From Acidobacteriota bacterium (GTDB lineage Bacteria > Actinomycetota > Acidimicrobiia > Acidimicrobiales > CADCSY01), in the NCBI GenBank assembly GCA_019510095.1, contig JAEKLB010000024.1:1-49657 (forward strand): 49,657 bases of DNA. Reading direction: 5' to 3'. Shown piece by piece: positions 33,345 through 41,815 of the stretch (positions are counted from its first letter, which is position 1; each line of letters starts with the position of its first letter). The notes beneath the pieces are model-generated. The model was not told the DNA's origin. It worked only from the letters and a program-made list of their open reading frames with translations, and made no database searches. The position numbers were made by a program, and so were the translations under genes.

Positions 33345-34153
33345 TGGAATCCGAACCGGTTGAGGTGCCTGATGACTTCGTCTTCGAGGCCAGCGACCTG
33401 AGCGTCTACTACGGCGCGTTCCGCGCCGTCCGTGACGTGCAGCTGGAGGTCGCCCGGCACGAGGTCACCGCGTTCATCGGACCGTCGGGATGCGGCAAGA
33501 CCACAGTGCTCCGTTGCTTCAATCGGATGAACGACCTGATCGACGGCGCCCGCGTCGAGGGGACGCTCCGGTACCACGGCGTCGATCTCTACGACCCGGC
33601 CGTGCGCCCGGTCGAGGTTCGGCGCCGGATCGGCATGGTGTTCCAGAAGCCGAACCCCTTCCCGAAGTCGATCTTCGACAACGTGGCGTACGGACCTCGC
33701 ATCGCGGGCGTCCCTCGTGGCGACCTCGAGGGCGTGGTCGAGAAGGCACTCCGCCAGGCGGCGCTCTGGGACGAGGTGAAGGATCGGCTCAAGCGGTCGG
33801 CCTTGAGCCTGTCGGGTGGTCAGCAGCAGCGGCTCTGCATCGCCCGGGCCATCGCGGTGGAGCCCGAGGTGCTGCTGATGGACGAGCCCTGCTCGGCGCT
33901 CGACCCCATCGCGACCGGCCGCATCGAGGAGCTGATGGCGGCGATCAAGCAGCAGTACACGATCGTCATCGTGACCCACAACATGCAGCAGGCCGCTCGC
34001 GTCAGCGACATGACGGCCTTCTTCACCACCGAGGTGAACGAGATAAGTGACACGCGCACGGGTGTGCTGGTCGAATATGACCGTACGGAGACCATGTTCT
34101 CGAACCCACGTGATCAACGCACCGAGAACTATGTGACTGGCAGGTTCGGCTGA
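33344..34153 (+). CDS. pstB: Phosphate ABC transporter ATPase PstB (1)
   Basis: 269 residues. Walker [11 protein letters not shown]-loop [17 protein letters not shown], signature [14 protein letters not shown], Walker [14 protein letters not shown], and the H-loop in [13 protein letters not shown]; all are typical of PstB. One-base overlaps on both sides (TGATG) tie it to pstA and phoU. The C-terminal [10 protein letters not shown] is the usual PstB end. An earlier in-frame start at 33251 would sit inside pstA and is rejected. Confidence 0.96.
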   Translation: MESEPVEVPDDFVFEASDLSVYYGAFRAVRDVQLEVARHEVTAFIGPSGCGKTTVLRCFNRMNDLIDGARVEGTLRYHGVDLYDPAVRPVEVRRRIGMVFQKPNPFPKSIFDNVAYGPRIAGVPRGDLEGVVEKALRQAALWDEVKDRLKRSALSLSGGQQQRLCIARAIAVEPEVLLMDEPCSALDPIATGRIEELMAAIKQQYTIVIVTHNMQQAARVSDMTAFFTTEVNEISDTRTGVLVEYDRTETMFSNPRDQRTENYVTGRFG

Positions 34154-34887
34154 TGGACCAGGAGGCCCCGATGGCGGCGATCGAGATCAGGAAGAACTTC
34201 CACCACGAGCTCGACGCCATTCGAGACGACGTGGTTCGGGCGGCGGGGATGGTCACCGAGTCCCTGGCGCGGGCCACCCAGGCCTTCCTCGACGGGGATC
34301 TGGAGATCGCCGACGAGATCATCCGCAACGACGACATTGTCGATGCCCTCACCATCGATGTCGAGGAGCGGTGCTTCCAGCTGCTCGCCCTCCAGCAGCC
34401 GATGGCGTCCGACCTCCGGGCCATCGTGACCGCCATCAGGGTCCTGCCCGAGATCGAGCGGACGCACGACCTCATCACCAACATCATGAAGGCCACTCGC
34501 CGCACCTACGGCGTGGACTTTGCCCCGAAGCTCCGGGGCCTGATCGAGCAGATGGGGTCCGGGGTGCACCGGTTGTACCGGCTGGCGATCGACGCCTACA
34601 TCGACCGCAACACCGCGCTGGCCGATGCGCTCGACGACATGGACGACGAGATCGACAACCTCCATCGCGAGTTCATCGCCGCCATCTTCGAGATCCGGGA
34701 GGGGCGGGAGATCGAGCTCCCGATCGCCGTCCAGCTCGCCATGGTTGGGCGGTTCTACGAGCGGATTGGCGACCATGCGGTGAACATCGGCGAGCGGGTC
34801 CATTACATGGTCACCGGCTGGCTCCCAGAGCACACGGGCGCTGCCCGCCTCGCGGCACGCGAGGCCGACGAGGTGCCAGGCGAGTGA
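34153..34887 (+). CDS. phoU: Phosphate signalling protein PhoU
   Basis: 244 residues forming two three-helix repeats of the PhoU fold. Each repeat has its metal-binding E/DxxxD motif, seen as LPEIERTHDLITNI in the first and YERIGDHAVNIGERV in the second. PhoU links Pst transport to the SenX3/RegX3 kinase and keeps the regulon off in phosphate plenty. Start ATG 34153 overlaps the pstB stop by one base; ATG 34171 (MAAIEIRKNFHHEL) is nearer the family N-terminus and also possible. Confidence 0.95.
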   Translation: MDQEAPMAAIEIRKNFHHELDAIRDDVVRAAGMVTESLARATQAFLDGDLEIADEIIRNDDIVDALTIDVEERCFQLLALQQPMASDLRAIVTAIRVLPEIERTHDLITNIMKATRRTYGVDFAPKLRGLIEQMGSGVHRLYRLAIDAYIDRNTALADALDDMDDEIDNLHREFIAAIFEIREGREIELPIAVQLAMVGRFYERIGDHAVNIGERVHYMVTGWLPEHTGAARLAAREADEVPGE

Positions 34888-34918
34888 CTCGCTTGCCCAG
34901 CATCGACGAGGGCGGCTG

Positions 34919-36115
34919 ATGTTCGGGCGCTCGTTGCGCCGTCGTCTCGCCGTGCTGGCCGCACGAGTCGATGGCGAGGGGCTTCTCAGCTCGAGCGCCG
35001 AGGCATCCCTCGCCCGGATCGAGCGGGTCATCGAGAACCACCGCGAGCAGCTCGACGAGGGCCGTCGTGACGTTGCCCGGGCCTGGCGTGCGCTCGACGG
35101 CATTCCCCAGGGCGTCGTGCTCTGTGACGATGAGGGTCGCGAGGTCTTCCGGAACGAGATGGCCCACGCCTTCGTCGACGCCCGCCACGCCGAAGCGCTC
35201 GTGGAGCAAGCGGTGCAGGAACAGCTCGCGGCGGCCCTCGCGGGTGCGGCCGGGCGACGGAGCCTCGACATCCTCGGTCCTCCCCGGCGCATGCTCGTGA
35301 TCACGGCCGCGCCGCTTGACGACGGCGCCCGCCCGGTCGGTGCCGTGGCAGTGATCGACGACGTGTCCGAGCGGCGCCGGCTCGAAGCCGTTCGCCGCGA
35401 CTTCGTTGCCAACATCAGCCACGAGCTGAAGACACCCATCGGGGCCCTGGGGTTGCTGGCCGAGACCATTGCCAGCGAGGAGGACCCGACCGTCATGCGC
35501 CGGTTGGCCGAGCGCATGACCGGCGAGGCGTTCCGGGTGGGGCGGATCATCGACGACCTCCTCGCCCTGTCGCAGATCGAGGCCGAGGAGCAGCCGCTGC
35601 GTGAGCTCCTGGCGGTGTCGGCGCTGGCGGCCGAGGCGATCGATCGCATCGTCTCGTTGGCCGAGGCCCAGCACATCGTCATCGACGTGAGCGGTGTTGG
35701 TCCTCGCCACAGCGTGCGGGGCGACCGCCGCCAGTTGGTCTCGGCGCTCGCCAACCTGCTCGAGAACGCCTGCAAGTACAGCGACCCGGACTCGATCGTC
35801 GAGGTGGCGTCGGTCGCCGACGGCACCTGGGTCGAGATCTCGGTCCGCGACCGGGGCATCGGCATCCCGACACGCGACCTCGAACGGGTCTTCGAGCGCT
35901 TCTATCGCGTCGACCGCGCCCGCAGCCGGGAGACCGGCGGCACCGGCCTGGGCCTGGCCATCGTCCGCCACGTCGCCGGCAACCACAGCGGCGAGGTGCG
36001 CGTCGACTCGCAGGAGGGCGAGGGCTCCACCTTCACCCTGCGGCTCCCGTCCGGTCCCGGCCCGGTCGCGGTCAGCACGTTCGACGAGCCCCACCACCAA
36101 GCGGAATCGGCATGA
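34919..36115 (+). CDS. senX3: SenX3/PhoR-like phosphate sensor kinase without membrane helices
   Basis: 398 residues. A PAS-like domain spans about 55-150 (GVVLCDDEGREVFRNEMAHA), then HisKA with His168 (NISHELKTPIGALGLLAET), and a complete HATPase: NLLENACKYS, RDRGIGIP, FERFYRVD and TGGTGLGLAIV. SenX3 of mycobacteria has two N-terminal membrane helices; here the N-terminus (FGRSLRRRLAVLAARVDGEG) has none, so the kinase appears cytoplasmic and must sense phosphate status through PhoU/PstB. It lies 31 nt after phoU and 25 nt before regX3. The C-terminal tail beyond the kinase is short. Confidence 0.93.
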   Translation: MFGRSLRRRLAVLAARVDGEGLLSSSAEASLARIERVIENHREQLDEGRRDVARAWRALDGIPQGVVLCDDEGREVFRNEMAHAFVDARHAEALVEQAVQEQLAAALAGAAGRRSLDILGPPRRMLVITAAPLDDGARPVGAVAVIDDVSERRRLEAVRRDFVANISHELKTPIGALGLLAETIASEEDPTVMRRLAERMTGEAFRVGRIIDDLLALSQIEAEEQPLRELLAVSALAAEAIDRIVSLAEAQHIVIDVSGVGPRHSVRGDRRQLVSALANLLENACKYSDPDSIVEVASVADGTWVEISVRDRGIGIPTRDLERVFERFYRVDRARSRETGGTGLGLAIVRHVAGNHSGEVRVDSQEGEGSTFTLRLPSGPGPVAVSTFDEPHHQAESA

Positions 36116-36140
36116 TCGACCCAGAGGAGACACACGAGCA

Positions 36141-36884
36141 ATGAGCAACGTCCTGGATCAGCGCACCACGATCCTGGTGGTGGAGGACGAGGAGTCCTTC
36201 ATCGATGCCTTGGCGGTTGGCCTCCAGCGTGAGGGCTTCCGTGTCGAGGTGGCCCGCGACGGCGCCGAGGCCCTCGAGCTCTTCGAGCTCGTCCAGCCCG
36301 ATCTCATCCTCCTCGACGTCATGCTGCCCCGTGTCTCGGGCATCGACGTGTGCCGCCAGATCCGCACCACGTCGCAGGTGCCGATCATCATGGTGACGGC
36401 CAAGGCTTCCGAGATCGACACCGTTGTCGGCCTGGAGGTCGGCGCTGATGACTACGTCTCCAAGCCCTACCGGCTGCGGGAGCTCGTGGCCCGCATGCGG
36501 GCCGCGTTGCGCCGGGCATCTGCCGAGGGCAGGGTGGCGACGCTCCCGGCCGACGACGCCGACGTGCTCGAGATCGGCGACGTCCGCCTCGACGCCGACC
36601 GCCACGAGGTGACCATCCGGGGTGCTCAGGTCGCCTTGCCCCTCAAGGAGTTCGAGCTGCTCGACGTGCTGCTCTCGCACGCCGGGCGGGTGTTGACGCG
36701 TGACACGCTCATCAGCCGGGTCTGGGGCGCCGACTACGTCGGCGACACCAAGACCCTCGATGTGCACATCAAACGGCTGCGGGCCAAGGTCGAGGCCGAT
36801 CCGTCGCGCCCATCCCGGATCGTCACCATCCGGGGCCTGGGCTACAAGTACGAGCTGCCGAAGGACCCCGTCCGATCGCAGTAG
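36141..36884 (+). CDS. regX3: OmpR-family phosphate response regulator RegX3
   Basis: 247 residues. Receiver domain 9-122 with Asp59 (LILLDVMLP), Thr in IIMVTAKAS, Lys in YVSKPY; winged-helix domain about 150-240 with LPLKEFELLDVLLSHAGRVL and DVHIKRLRAKVEADP. ATG 36141 is preceded by AGAGGAGA at 13-20 nt. It is the regulator most likely to bind the three PHO boxes in this window, and so would control both pst systems. The gene ends at a hairpin shared with the convergent alkB-like gene. Confidence 0.96.
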   Translation: MSNVLDQRTTILVVEDEESFIDALAVGLQREGFRVEVARDGAEALELFELVQPDLILLDVMLPRVSGIDVCRQIRTTSQVPIIMVTAKASEIDTVVGLEVGADDYVSKPYRLRELVARMRAALRRASAEGRVATLPADDADVLEIGDVRLDADRHEVTIRGAQVALPLKEFELLDVLLSHAGRVLTRDTLISRVWGADYVGDTKTLDVHIKRLRAKVEADPSRPSRIVTIRGLGYKYELPKDPVRSQ

Positions 36885-36889
36885 CCCTC

Positions 36890-36940
36890 CGAGTTCTGGG
36901 CAGAAACGTGCGCTCGGCGAGCTCTATTGCCCAGAACTCG
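36890..36940. terminator. Hairpin terminator, GTTCT-family, overlapping the alkB-like 3' end
   Basis: Perfect 13-bp arms CGAGTTCTGGGCA (36890-36902) and TGCCCAGAACTCG (36928-36940), with an inner GCTCG/CGAGC hairpin. The right arm also encodes the last residues of the alkB-like gene, so the signal is partly inside coding sequence. It separates regX3 from that convergent gene. Confidence 0.8.
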
Positions 36941-37619
36941 ATCGTTTGCCGCCGTAGGCGAGCGGCGCTCGGTACGACCCGCCCACGAACGGCCGCCCCC
37001 GCTGGCGGGCGTGGCGCCACTGGATCGAGATGCGGGGCCCGAGGGGCTCGTCCGGTCTGTACGGCACCGAGTGCTCCCAGTCCGCTTGGCACCGGCCGCC
37101 CATGACCAGGAGGTCCCCCGCTGCTGGTCGCAGGTCATGGGTCGCGCCCTTGCCGACGGCGTCGGCGTGGCGGCTGGCCCGGGGCCGTAGGAGCCAGGGG
37201 CGGGCAGCGCCAAGGGTGAGGATGGCGATCACAGTGTCGTCGAGCCAGCGCATGTCGGTATCACGGTGGAAGGCCTGGCCGTCGCTCCCGTCGCGATAGA
37301 GGATGAGGCCGAAGCCCTCGAAGGTGACGCCGTAGTGGTGTTGCAGGGTGCGGTGGATCGGGGCCAGGGCGGGATGGGGAAGAGGTGTGCCCCGCCGCCA
37401 CATCGATCCGAGGCGACGCTCCTCGACCCAGTGGTCGTACCGGAAGAGTTGGCTGCTGCGCCAGGCCACCCCGCTGTGCAGCGCGTCGAACAGGTCGTCG
37501 GCGCCGCTGAGCCAGCCGCGGCCCACGTCGACCCACGACGTCTCGTCGAGCTGGAGCCGCTCGATCCCAACCGTGGCGTCGACGCCGATGTGCTCGCCGG
37601 CAGCAGCGCTGTCGCCCAC
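36924..37619 (-). CDS. AlkB-like 2-oxoglutarate/Fe(II) dioxygenase
   Basis: 231 residues. Fe(II) ligands His118 and Asp120 (FHRDTDM) and His183 (WEHSVPY), with 2-oxoglutarate arginines Arg196 and Arg202 (RISIQWR), are all present in the AlkB arrangement. The substrate-facing LILYRDGSDGQAFHRDTD is typical of AlkB-type enzymes that remove methyl groups oxidatively from damaged DNA or RNA. Start GTG 37619 has no clear ribosome site. It is convergent to regX3 and shares its terminator; its upstream gap (37620-37759) is divergent to a small gene. Confidence 0.9.
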   Translation of the reverse strand: MGDSAAAGEHIGVDATVGIERLQLDETSWVDVGRGWLSGADDLFDALHSGVAWRSSQLFRYDHWVEERRLGSMWRRGTPLPHPALAPIHRTLQHHYGVTFEGFGLILYRDGSDGQAFHRDTDMRWLDDTVIAILTLGAARPWLLRPRASRHADAVGKGATHDLRPAAGDLLVMGGRCQADWEHSVPYRPDEPLGPRISIQWRHARQRGRPFVGGSYRAPLAYGGKRSSSGQ

Positions 37620-37655
37620 GCCTCAAGCATGCCCGCATCCCTTCCCTGAGTTGTC

Positions 37656-37677
37656 GTTCCCGCGAAGTTCATCCTGC
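37656..37677 (+). promoter_or_regulatory. Weak PHO-box-like repeat
   Basis: GTTCCCGCGAA (37656-37666) and GTTCATCCTGC (37667-37677) form a two-unit 11-nt direct repeat. It is weaker than the other PHO boxes because only GTTC is shared in both units. It lies in the gap upstream of the small gene at 37760. Confidence 0.35.
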
Positions 37678-37759
37678 TCTGGCCGGGCGGCGACCAACTC
37701 GACACCTGGCCGCGAGATGGTGAGTGCGTGCCCAACCGGCACCATCGAAAGGAGCGCCA

Positions 37760-38047
37760 ATGTCAGGGATGCCCATCGAGATGCTCACCGAGGTCGACGA
37801 GCTCGCGGCCCTACCTCATTGGTCGGTGCACGACCTCCGGCCGGACACACGACGCGTCCTGGCCGCCATGCCTGCAGAGGCGGTTCAGTGCGCCCTGGCG
37901 CTGAGTCGCTCCCAAGCCAGCGCCGCGTCCCGTCGGTTGACGCATCGGGCGCTCGTCGTGCTGGCGTGCCACGACCACGGCGATCCGTTCTCAGGGGTCC
38001 TGGACGGCGCGCGTCGCGGTTGCCGTCAGCTGGCCTTCGCCGGCTGA
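37760..38047 (+). CDS. Small protein of unknown function
   Basis: 95 residues from ATG 37760 (AAAGGAG 6 nt upstream; an in-frame start at 37724 lacks a site). The product, for example LPHWSVHDLRPDTRRVLAAM and SRSQASAASRRLTHRALVVL, is soluble, helical and histidine-containing, with CHDHGDP near the end. I do not recognise the family. A weak PHO-box-like repeat lies upstream, and a strong terminator follows the stop, which supports a real, independently transcribed gene. Confidence 0.6.
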   Translation: MSGMPIEMLTEVDELAALPHWSVHDLRPDTRRVLAAMPAEAVQCALALSRSQASAASRRLTHRALVVLACHDHGDPFSGVLDGARRGCRQLAFAG

Positions 38048-38068
38048 CGGTCCTGAGCGCGGGACAAA

Positions 38069-38112
38069 ACGTCGAGGCCCCCGCCGGTAGCAACCGGCGG
38101 GGGCCTCGACGT
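38069..38112. terminator. Strong bidirectional terminator
   Basis: A perfect 20-bp stem (ACGTCGAGGCCCCCGCCGGT at 38069-38088 and its complement at 38093-38112) around the loop AGCA. It separates the small gene from the convergent pstS2. Not related to the GTTCT family. A T-run is absent on both sides. Confidence 0.88.
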
Positions 38113-38140
38113 CAGGGGAGAGCGGTGGAGCTCGTTCGGG

Positions 38141-39484
38141 TTACGGCCGGTCGACGGTGGCGCTGTGGAAGCCCGCCTTCTTCAAGCGGTTCACGAGGGC
38201 CTGGGCCTGGCCGTGGTTGGACTGCGGCTTCTCGACGTCGAAGCGGTTCTTCGCCTCGCGCTCGACGACGAAGCCGGTGAAGCCCTTCTTCGCCAGGGTG
38301 GCTCGCAGCGACTTGGCCTTGGCCAAGGTGGCCACCTTCTTGGCCGATGCCTGGAAGGAGACCTTCTTGGCGGTCGTACCAGTCGGCTTGGTGGTGGGGG
38401 TACCCGGCTGGGTCGTCGTCGGACCAGCGTTCGGCCGAGGATCGTCGCCCGGGACCTTGTCGAGGTTGGCCATGGCCGCCGCGATCATGTTGGCCGGCAG
38501 CGGTGCGTAGTTGAGCGGGGCCGCCCTGTCCTGGCCAGCGTGGAGGATGTAGTAGATCCACGCCTTGAGGTTGGTGCCGAGCTGCTCGTTCATGTTGGTC
38601 GGGATGAGCAGGTAGGTCACGGCGACGAGCGGGTAGGCGCCGCTGGTGCCCGTGGTCCAGGCCGGGTCCATGTTGACGGTGCCGTCGGCGTTGACGACGC
38701 CGTCAGCCACCGCGTCGGTGACTGCCTTGGTGGTGGGCTGGACGAACTGGTCGCCGCTGTTGCGGACGCTGGCCGTGCTGAGACCGCGCTCCTTGGCGAA
38801 GCTGACCTCCATGTATCCGATGCCGCCACTGGCGGCGACGACGCCATTGGCGACGCCGTCGTTGCCCGACTTGGCGATCTGGCCGTTGTCGGTCGGGAAC
38901 TGCGAGGTGGCGCCGTAGCGCCACGAGCTCTTGGCGGCGGCGTTGAGGAAGCCGGTGAAGTTCGCCGAGGTGCCCGAGCTGTCGGACCGCACGAACGCCT
39001 GGATGGGCAGGTTCGGCAGCCCGCTGTTGCCGTCGTTGGCGATCCGGCCGGAGTTCCAGTTGGTGATCTCGCCGGAGAAGATTCCGGCGATCGTGGGCGG
39101 GCTGAGCTTCAGGGACGGGTTGCCCGGGAGGTTGTAGCCCAGGGCGATGCCGCCGGAGATCTCGGTCAGGTTGACGAAGTTGCCGTACTTGGCCTTCAAG
39201 GCCGCGGTGTCGGACGCCGACGCGGGCGTGTCGCTACCGGCGAAGTCGACGGTGCCGTTGATGAGCTGGCTCCGGCCAGCACCCGAGCCGACGCCCGTGT
39301 AGTTGATCGTGACGCCGGCGCTCTTCTTGAAGTCGGCCTTCCATTGCTCGATGATGTTGAGCGGGAAGGTCGCGCCCGCGCCGCTCACGGATGTCTTCTT
39401 GTCCACCTCTGCCGATGCGGACGCAGCACCAGCTACGACCAGTCCGGCAGCGAGCAATCCCGCCGTGAATCGCTTGCCTCGCAC
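38141..39484 (-). CDS. pstS: Second phosphate-binding protein, fused to a SPOR-like domain
   Basis: 447 residues, about 80-90 longer than usual. Start GTG 39484 (GGGAG 7 nt upstream). The signal ends in AGAASASAEV, an SPase I site without a lipobox cysteine, so it is secreted rather than lipidated. PstS elements: SGAGATFPLNIIEQW, GVGSGAGRSQL, VDFAGSDTP, and RSDSSGTSANFTGFL. After a Thr/Pro-rich linker (GPTTTQPGTPTTKPTGTT, about 360-377) comes a basic domain (about 385-447) that resembles a SPOR peptidoglycan-binding fold (FTGFVVEREAKNRFDVEKPQ, ALVNRLKKAGF). It may tether the phosphate-binding domain to the wall. Its pstCAB partner genes lie 0.4 kb upstream, past a lapA-like gene. Confidence 0.88.
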   Translation of the reverse strand: MRGKRFTAGLLAAGLVVAGAASASAEVDKKTSVSGAGATFPLNIIEQWKADFKKSAGVTINYTGVGSGAGRSQLINGTVDFAGSDTPASASDTAALKAKYGNFVNLTEISGGIALGYNLPGNPSLKLSPPTIAGIFSGEITNWNSGRIANDGNSGLPNLPIQAFVRSDSSGTSANFTGFLNAAAKSSWRYGATSQFPTDNGQIAKSGNDGVANGVVAASGGIGYMEVSFAKERGLSTASVRNSGDQFVQPTTKAVTDAVADGVVNADGTVNMDPAWTTGTSGAYPLVAVTYLLIPTNMNEQLGTNLKAWIYYILHAGQDRAAPLNYAPLPANMIAAAMANLDKVPGDDPRPNAGPTTTQPGTPTTKPTGTTAKKVSFQASAKKVATLAKAKSLRATLAKKGFTGFVVEREAKNRFDVEKPQSNHGQAQALVNRLKKAGFHSATVDRP

Positions 39485-39567
39485 GTTGTTCTCCCTTGTC
39501 GGTGTTGTGCTGTCATCTCAAGCTGTTGCGGGAGACGGTAAGGAGGCAACGCGAACACCAAAGAGGG

Positions 39568-39600
39568 AGCAGGTGACCGGGAGGTGAACAGCGCCCGAAC
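39568..39600 (-). promoter_or_regulatory. PHO box (three 11-nt repeats) of pstS2
   Basis: On the minus strand: GTTCGGGCGCT (39600-39590), GTTCACCTCCC (39589-39579) and GGTCACCTGCT (39578-39568), direct repeats at 11-nt period. GTTCACCTCCC is identical to the central unit of the pstS1 box. It ends 84 nt before the pstS2 start and 8 nt from the divergent lapA-like ATG. Confidence 0.85.
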
Positions 39601-39608
39601 GTCTGCCC

Positions 39609-39896
39609 ATGAGCAGGGGGGCCACCGAAGAACCACCGCGCGCGAGGCCCGGCCTGCGAGCATGGAAGGCCATGAGACGTGAAGAGCCCGGCGAGGACCG
39701 TGTCCTGACCCCGCGGATGATCGGCACCATCGCCGCGGTCATCCTCGCTCTGGTGTTCATCGCCGAGAACACGGCGAAGACCGACATCCGGTTCATCGTC
39801 CCGAAGGTGCAGTCACCCCTCTGGGTCGCGCTCCTGGTGACCTTCGTGGTCGGCGCCGCCGCCGGTTGGTTCGCCGCCCGCTCCCGCCGCGACTGA
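39609..39896 (+). CDS. LapA-domain (DUF1049) membrane protein
   Basis: 95 residues with two membrane helices: MIGTIAAVILALVFIAENT (about 37-55) and LWVALLVTFVVGAAAGWFAA (about 71-90), and the NTAKTDIRFIVPKV segment between them, which is the LapA hallmark. LapA in Gram-negatives assists LPS assembly and turnover; the role in actinobacteria is unknown. ATG 39609 has no ribosome site and lies 8 nt from the PHO box, so ATG 39672 (with GGAAGG directly upstream) may be the real start. It sits between pstS2 and pstCAB2 on the opposite strand, and its stop abuts the pstB2 stop. Confidence 0.78.
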   Translation: MSRGATEEPPRARPGLRAWKAMRREEPGEDRVLTPRMIGTIAAVILALVFIAENTAKTDIRFIVPKVQSPLWVALLVTFVVGAAAGWFAARSRRD

Positions 39897-40736
39897 TCAG
39901 CCGAACCGGCCGTTGATGTAGTCCTCGGTCCGGGGGTCGTTGGGGGCCGTGAACAGCTCGCTCGTCGGGCCGAACTCGACGACGGTGCCGGGCCGGCCCT
40001 CGTCGCCGAGGAAGAACGCGGTGTAGTCCGAGACTCGCGCCGCCTGCTGCATGTTGTGGGTGACGATGACGATCGTGACGCTGCCGACGATGTCGCGGAT
40101 CGTCTCCTCGATGCGCAGGGTGGAGGTCGGGTCGAGGGCCGAGCACGGCTCGTCCATGAGCAGCACCCGCGGCGACACCGCCAGGGCCCGGGCGATGCAC
40201 AGCCGCTGCTGCTGGCCGCCTGACAGGGCGCCGCCGGCAGAGCCGAGGCGGTCCTTCACCTCGCGCCAGAGGCCGGCCTGATCGAGGCAACGCTCGACCA
40301 GGTCGTCGTTGCTCCCCTCGTTCTTGATGCCGGCGAGCTTGAGCCCCGACAGCACGTTCTCGCGGATCGTCATGGTCGGGAACGGGTTGGGCTTCTGGAA
40401 CACCATGCCGATGTGGCGACGGGTCTCGGCCGGCCGCACACCGATGCCGTACACGTCGGCGCCGTCCAGCAGCACCTCGCCGGCCAATGACGACTTCGGG
40501 ACGAGCTCGTGCATGCGGTTGAGCACCCGGAGGAACGTCGACTTGCCGCAACCCGACGGCCCGATGATGGCCGTGACCGAGTTGGCCGGCATGGCCAAGG
40601 AGATGTCGTCGAGGATCTGGTGCTCGGCGAACCAGGCCGCCACGGTCCGGGCCTCGAGCGTGGCCCCGTTGCCGGTCGGGAGGACAGCGGGGTCGATCAT
40701 CGAGACCGGAGGAGCAGGAGTGGTCGTCATGTTCAT
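39897..40736 (-). CDS. pstB: Phosphate ABC transporter ATPase PstB (2)
   Basis: 279 residues. Walker [56 protein letters not shown] and [13 protein letters not shown] mark a complete PstB. ATG 40736 overlaps the pstA2 stop by one base (TGATG); ATG 40730 is an alternative. It differs from PstB1 mainly in a longer N-terminus and the segment around the D-loop. The stop (39897) abuts the lapA-like stop (39896) on the other strand. Confidence 0.95.
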   Translation of the reverse strand: MNMTTTPAPPVSMIDPAVLPTGNGATLEARTVAAWFAEHQILDDISLAMPANSVTAIIGPSGCGKSTFLRVLNRMHELVPKSSLAGEVLLDGADVYGIGVRPAETRRHIGMVFQKPNPFPTMTIRENVLSGLKLAGIKNEGSNDDLVERCLDQAGLWREVKDRLGSAGGALSGGQQQRLCIARALAVSPRVLLMDEPCSALDPTSTLRIEETIRDIVGSVTIVIVTHNMQQAARVSDYTAFFLGDEGRPGTVVEFGPTSELFTAPNDPRTEDYINGRFG

Positions 40737-41815
40737 CAGGCTGCCTTTCGGACGCGCCCGAACAGGCGGGCCACGGTGAAGAGGGTGAGCACGAGCAGGA
40801 TGAGCACCAGGGCGCCCGCCCAACCGCGGGCGACCTGGGAGGGCACGGCGTTTCGCACCCGCTGGTAGACGAAGAGCGGCAGCGACGATTGGGCGCCCTT
40901 GGTCGGGTTGACGTTGACGCTGTCGGTGCCGAACGCCGTCATCAGGAGAGGCGCAGTCTCCCCGGCGATCCGGGCCACGCCGAGGATGCCAGCGGTGATG
41001 AGCCCGCTGCGGGCGGTCGGCAGGACGATGCTGGTGACCGTGCGCCACTTCGGCGCGCCGAGGGCGAGTGATGACTCGCGCAGCCCGTCGGGCACCAACT
41101 TGAGCATCTCCTCGGCGGTACGGGCGACGGTGGGGAGCATCAACACCGACAGCGCCATGGCGGCGGCCAGTCCGGAGAAGCCCTTCTCGAGCCGCACCAC
41201 CCAGAGCGTGTAGATGAAGAGGCCGGCGACCACCGATGGGATGCCGCTCATCGAGTCGACGAAGAAGCGCACGACTCGAGTGAGCCGGCCGGGGTACTCC
41301 GACAGGTAGACGGCAGTGAGGATGCCGAGCGGCGTGGCGATCAACGAGGCCAGGCCGACCTGCTCGACCGAGCCGATGATGGCGTGCTCGGCGCCGCCGG
41401 CTGACGCCGGATCGAGCGGCCCGACCTCCTCGAGGGTCTTGGTGAAGAACCCGGGGTGCATGCCGCCGATGCCCTTCGACACCACGTACCAGACGATGAA
41501 GCCGAGTGGCACCAGCGCGACGCCAGCCGACCCGGTGATGAGGATGGTTGCGGTCCGGTCTTTGGCCGCCTGCGGGTCGAGCCGCAACGAGACGTCGACG
41601 ACCTCGAGCGCGACGAAGGCGGCGAACGCGAAGACCACCGAACCGAACGCGCCGCTGAGCGGCGTCGCCAGGAACACGAGCGCGGTGAGGATGACGGCGA
41701 CGCCGGCAACGCCAGCGATCCGCACGCCTTCGGCAGGGGTGATGGCCTGCGGGCGGCGGCGAGTGGGGGTGGGCAGCGACGCCGGGTTCGGTGACGGGAC
41801 GGTCGTGACGGTCAT
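40736..41815 (-). CDS. pstA: Phosphate ABC transporter permease PstA (2)
   Basis: 359 residues, about 65 longer than PstA1. The extra N-terminal part adds two helices ([20 protein letters not shown] and [17 protein letters not shown]) before the six-helix core. The core has [20 protein letters not shown], coupling loop [17 protein letters not shown] and [15 protein letters not shown]. The ATG at 41815 shares one base with the pstC2 stop. The long open frame upstream runs antisense inside pstC2 and is not coding. Confidence 0.93.
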   Translation of the reverse strand: MTVTTVPSPNPASLPTPTRRRPQAITPAEGVRIAGVAGVAVILTALVFLATPLSGAFGSVVFAFAAFVALEVVDVSLRLDPQAAKDRTATILITGSAGVALVPLGFIVWYVVSKGIGGMHPGFFTKTLEEVGPLDPASAGGAEHAIIGSVEQVGLASLIATPLGILTAVYLSEYPGRLTRVVRFFVDSMSGIPSVVAGLFIYTLWVVRLEKGFSGLAAAMALSVLMLPTVARTAEEMLKLVPDGLRESSLALGAPKWRTVTSIVLPTARSGLITAGILGVARIAGETAPLLMTAFGTDSVNVNPTKGAQSSLPLFVYQRVRNAVPSQVARGWAGALVLILLVLTLFTVARLFGRVRKAA

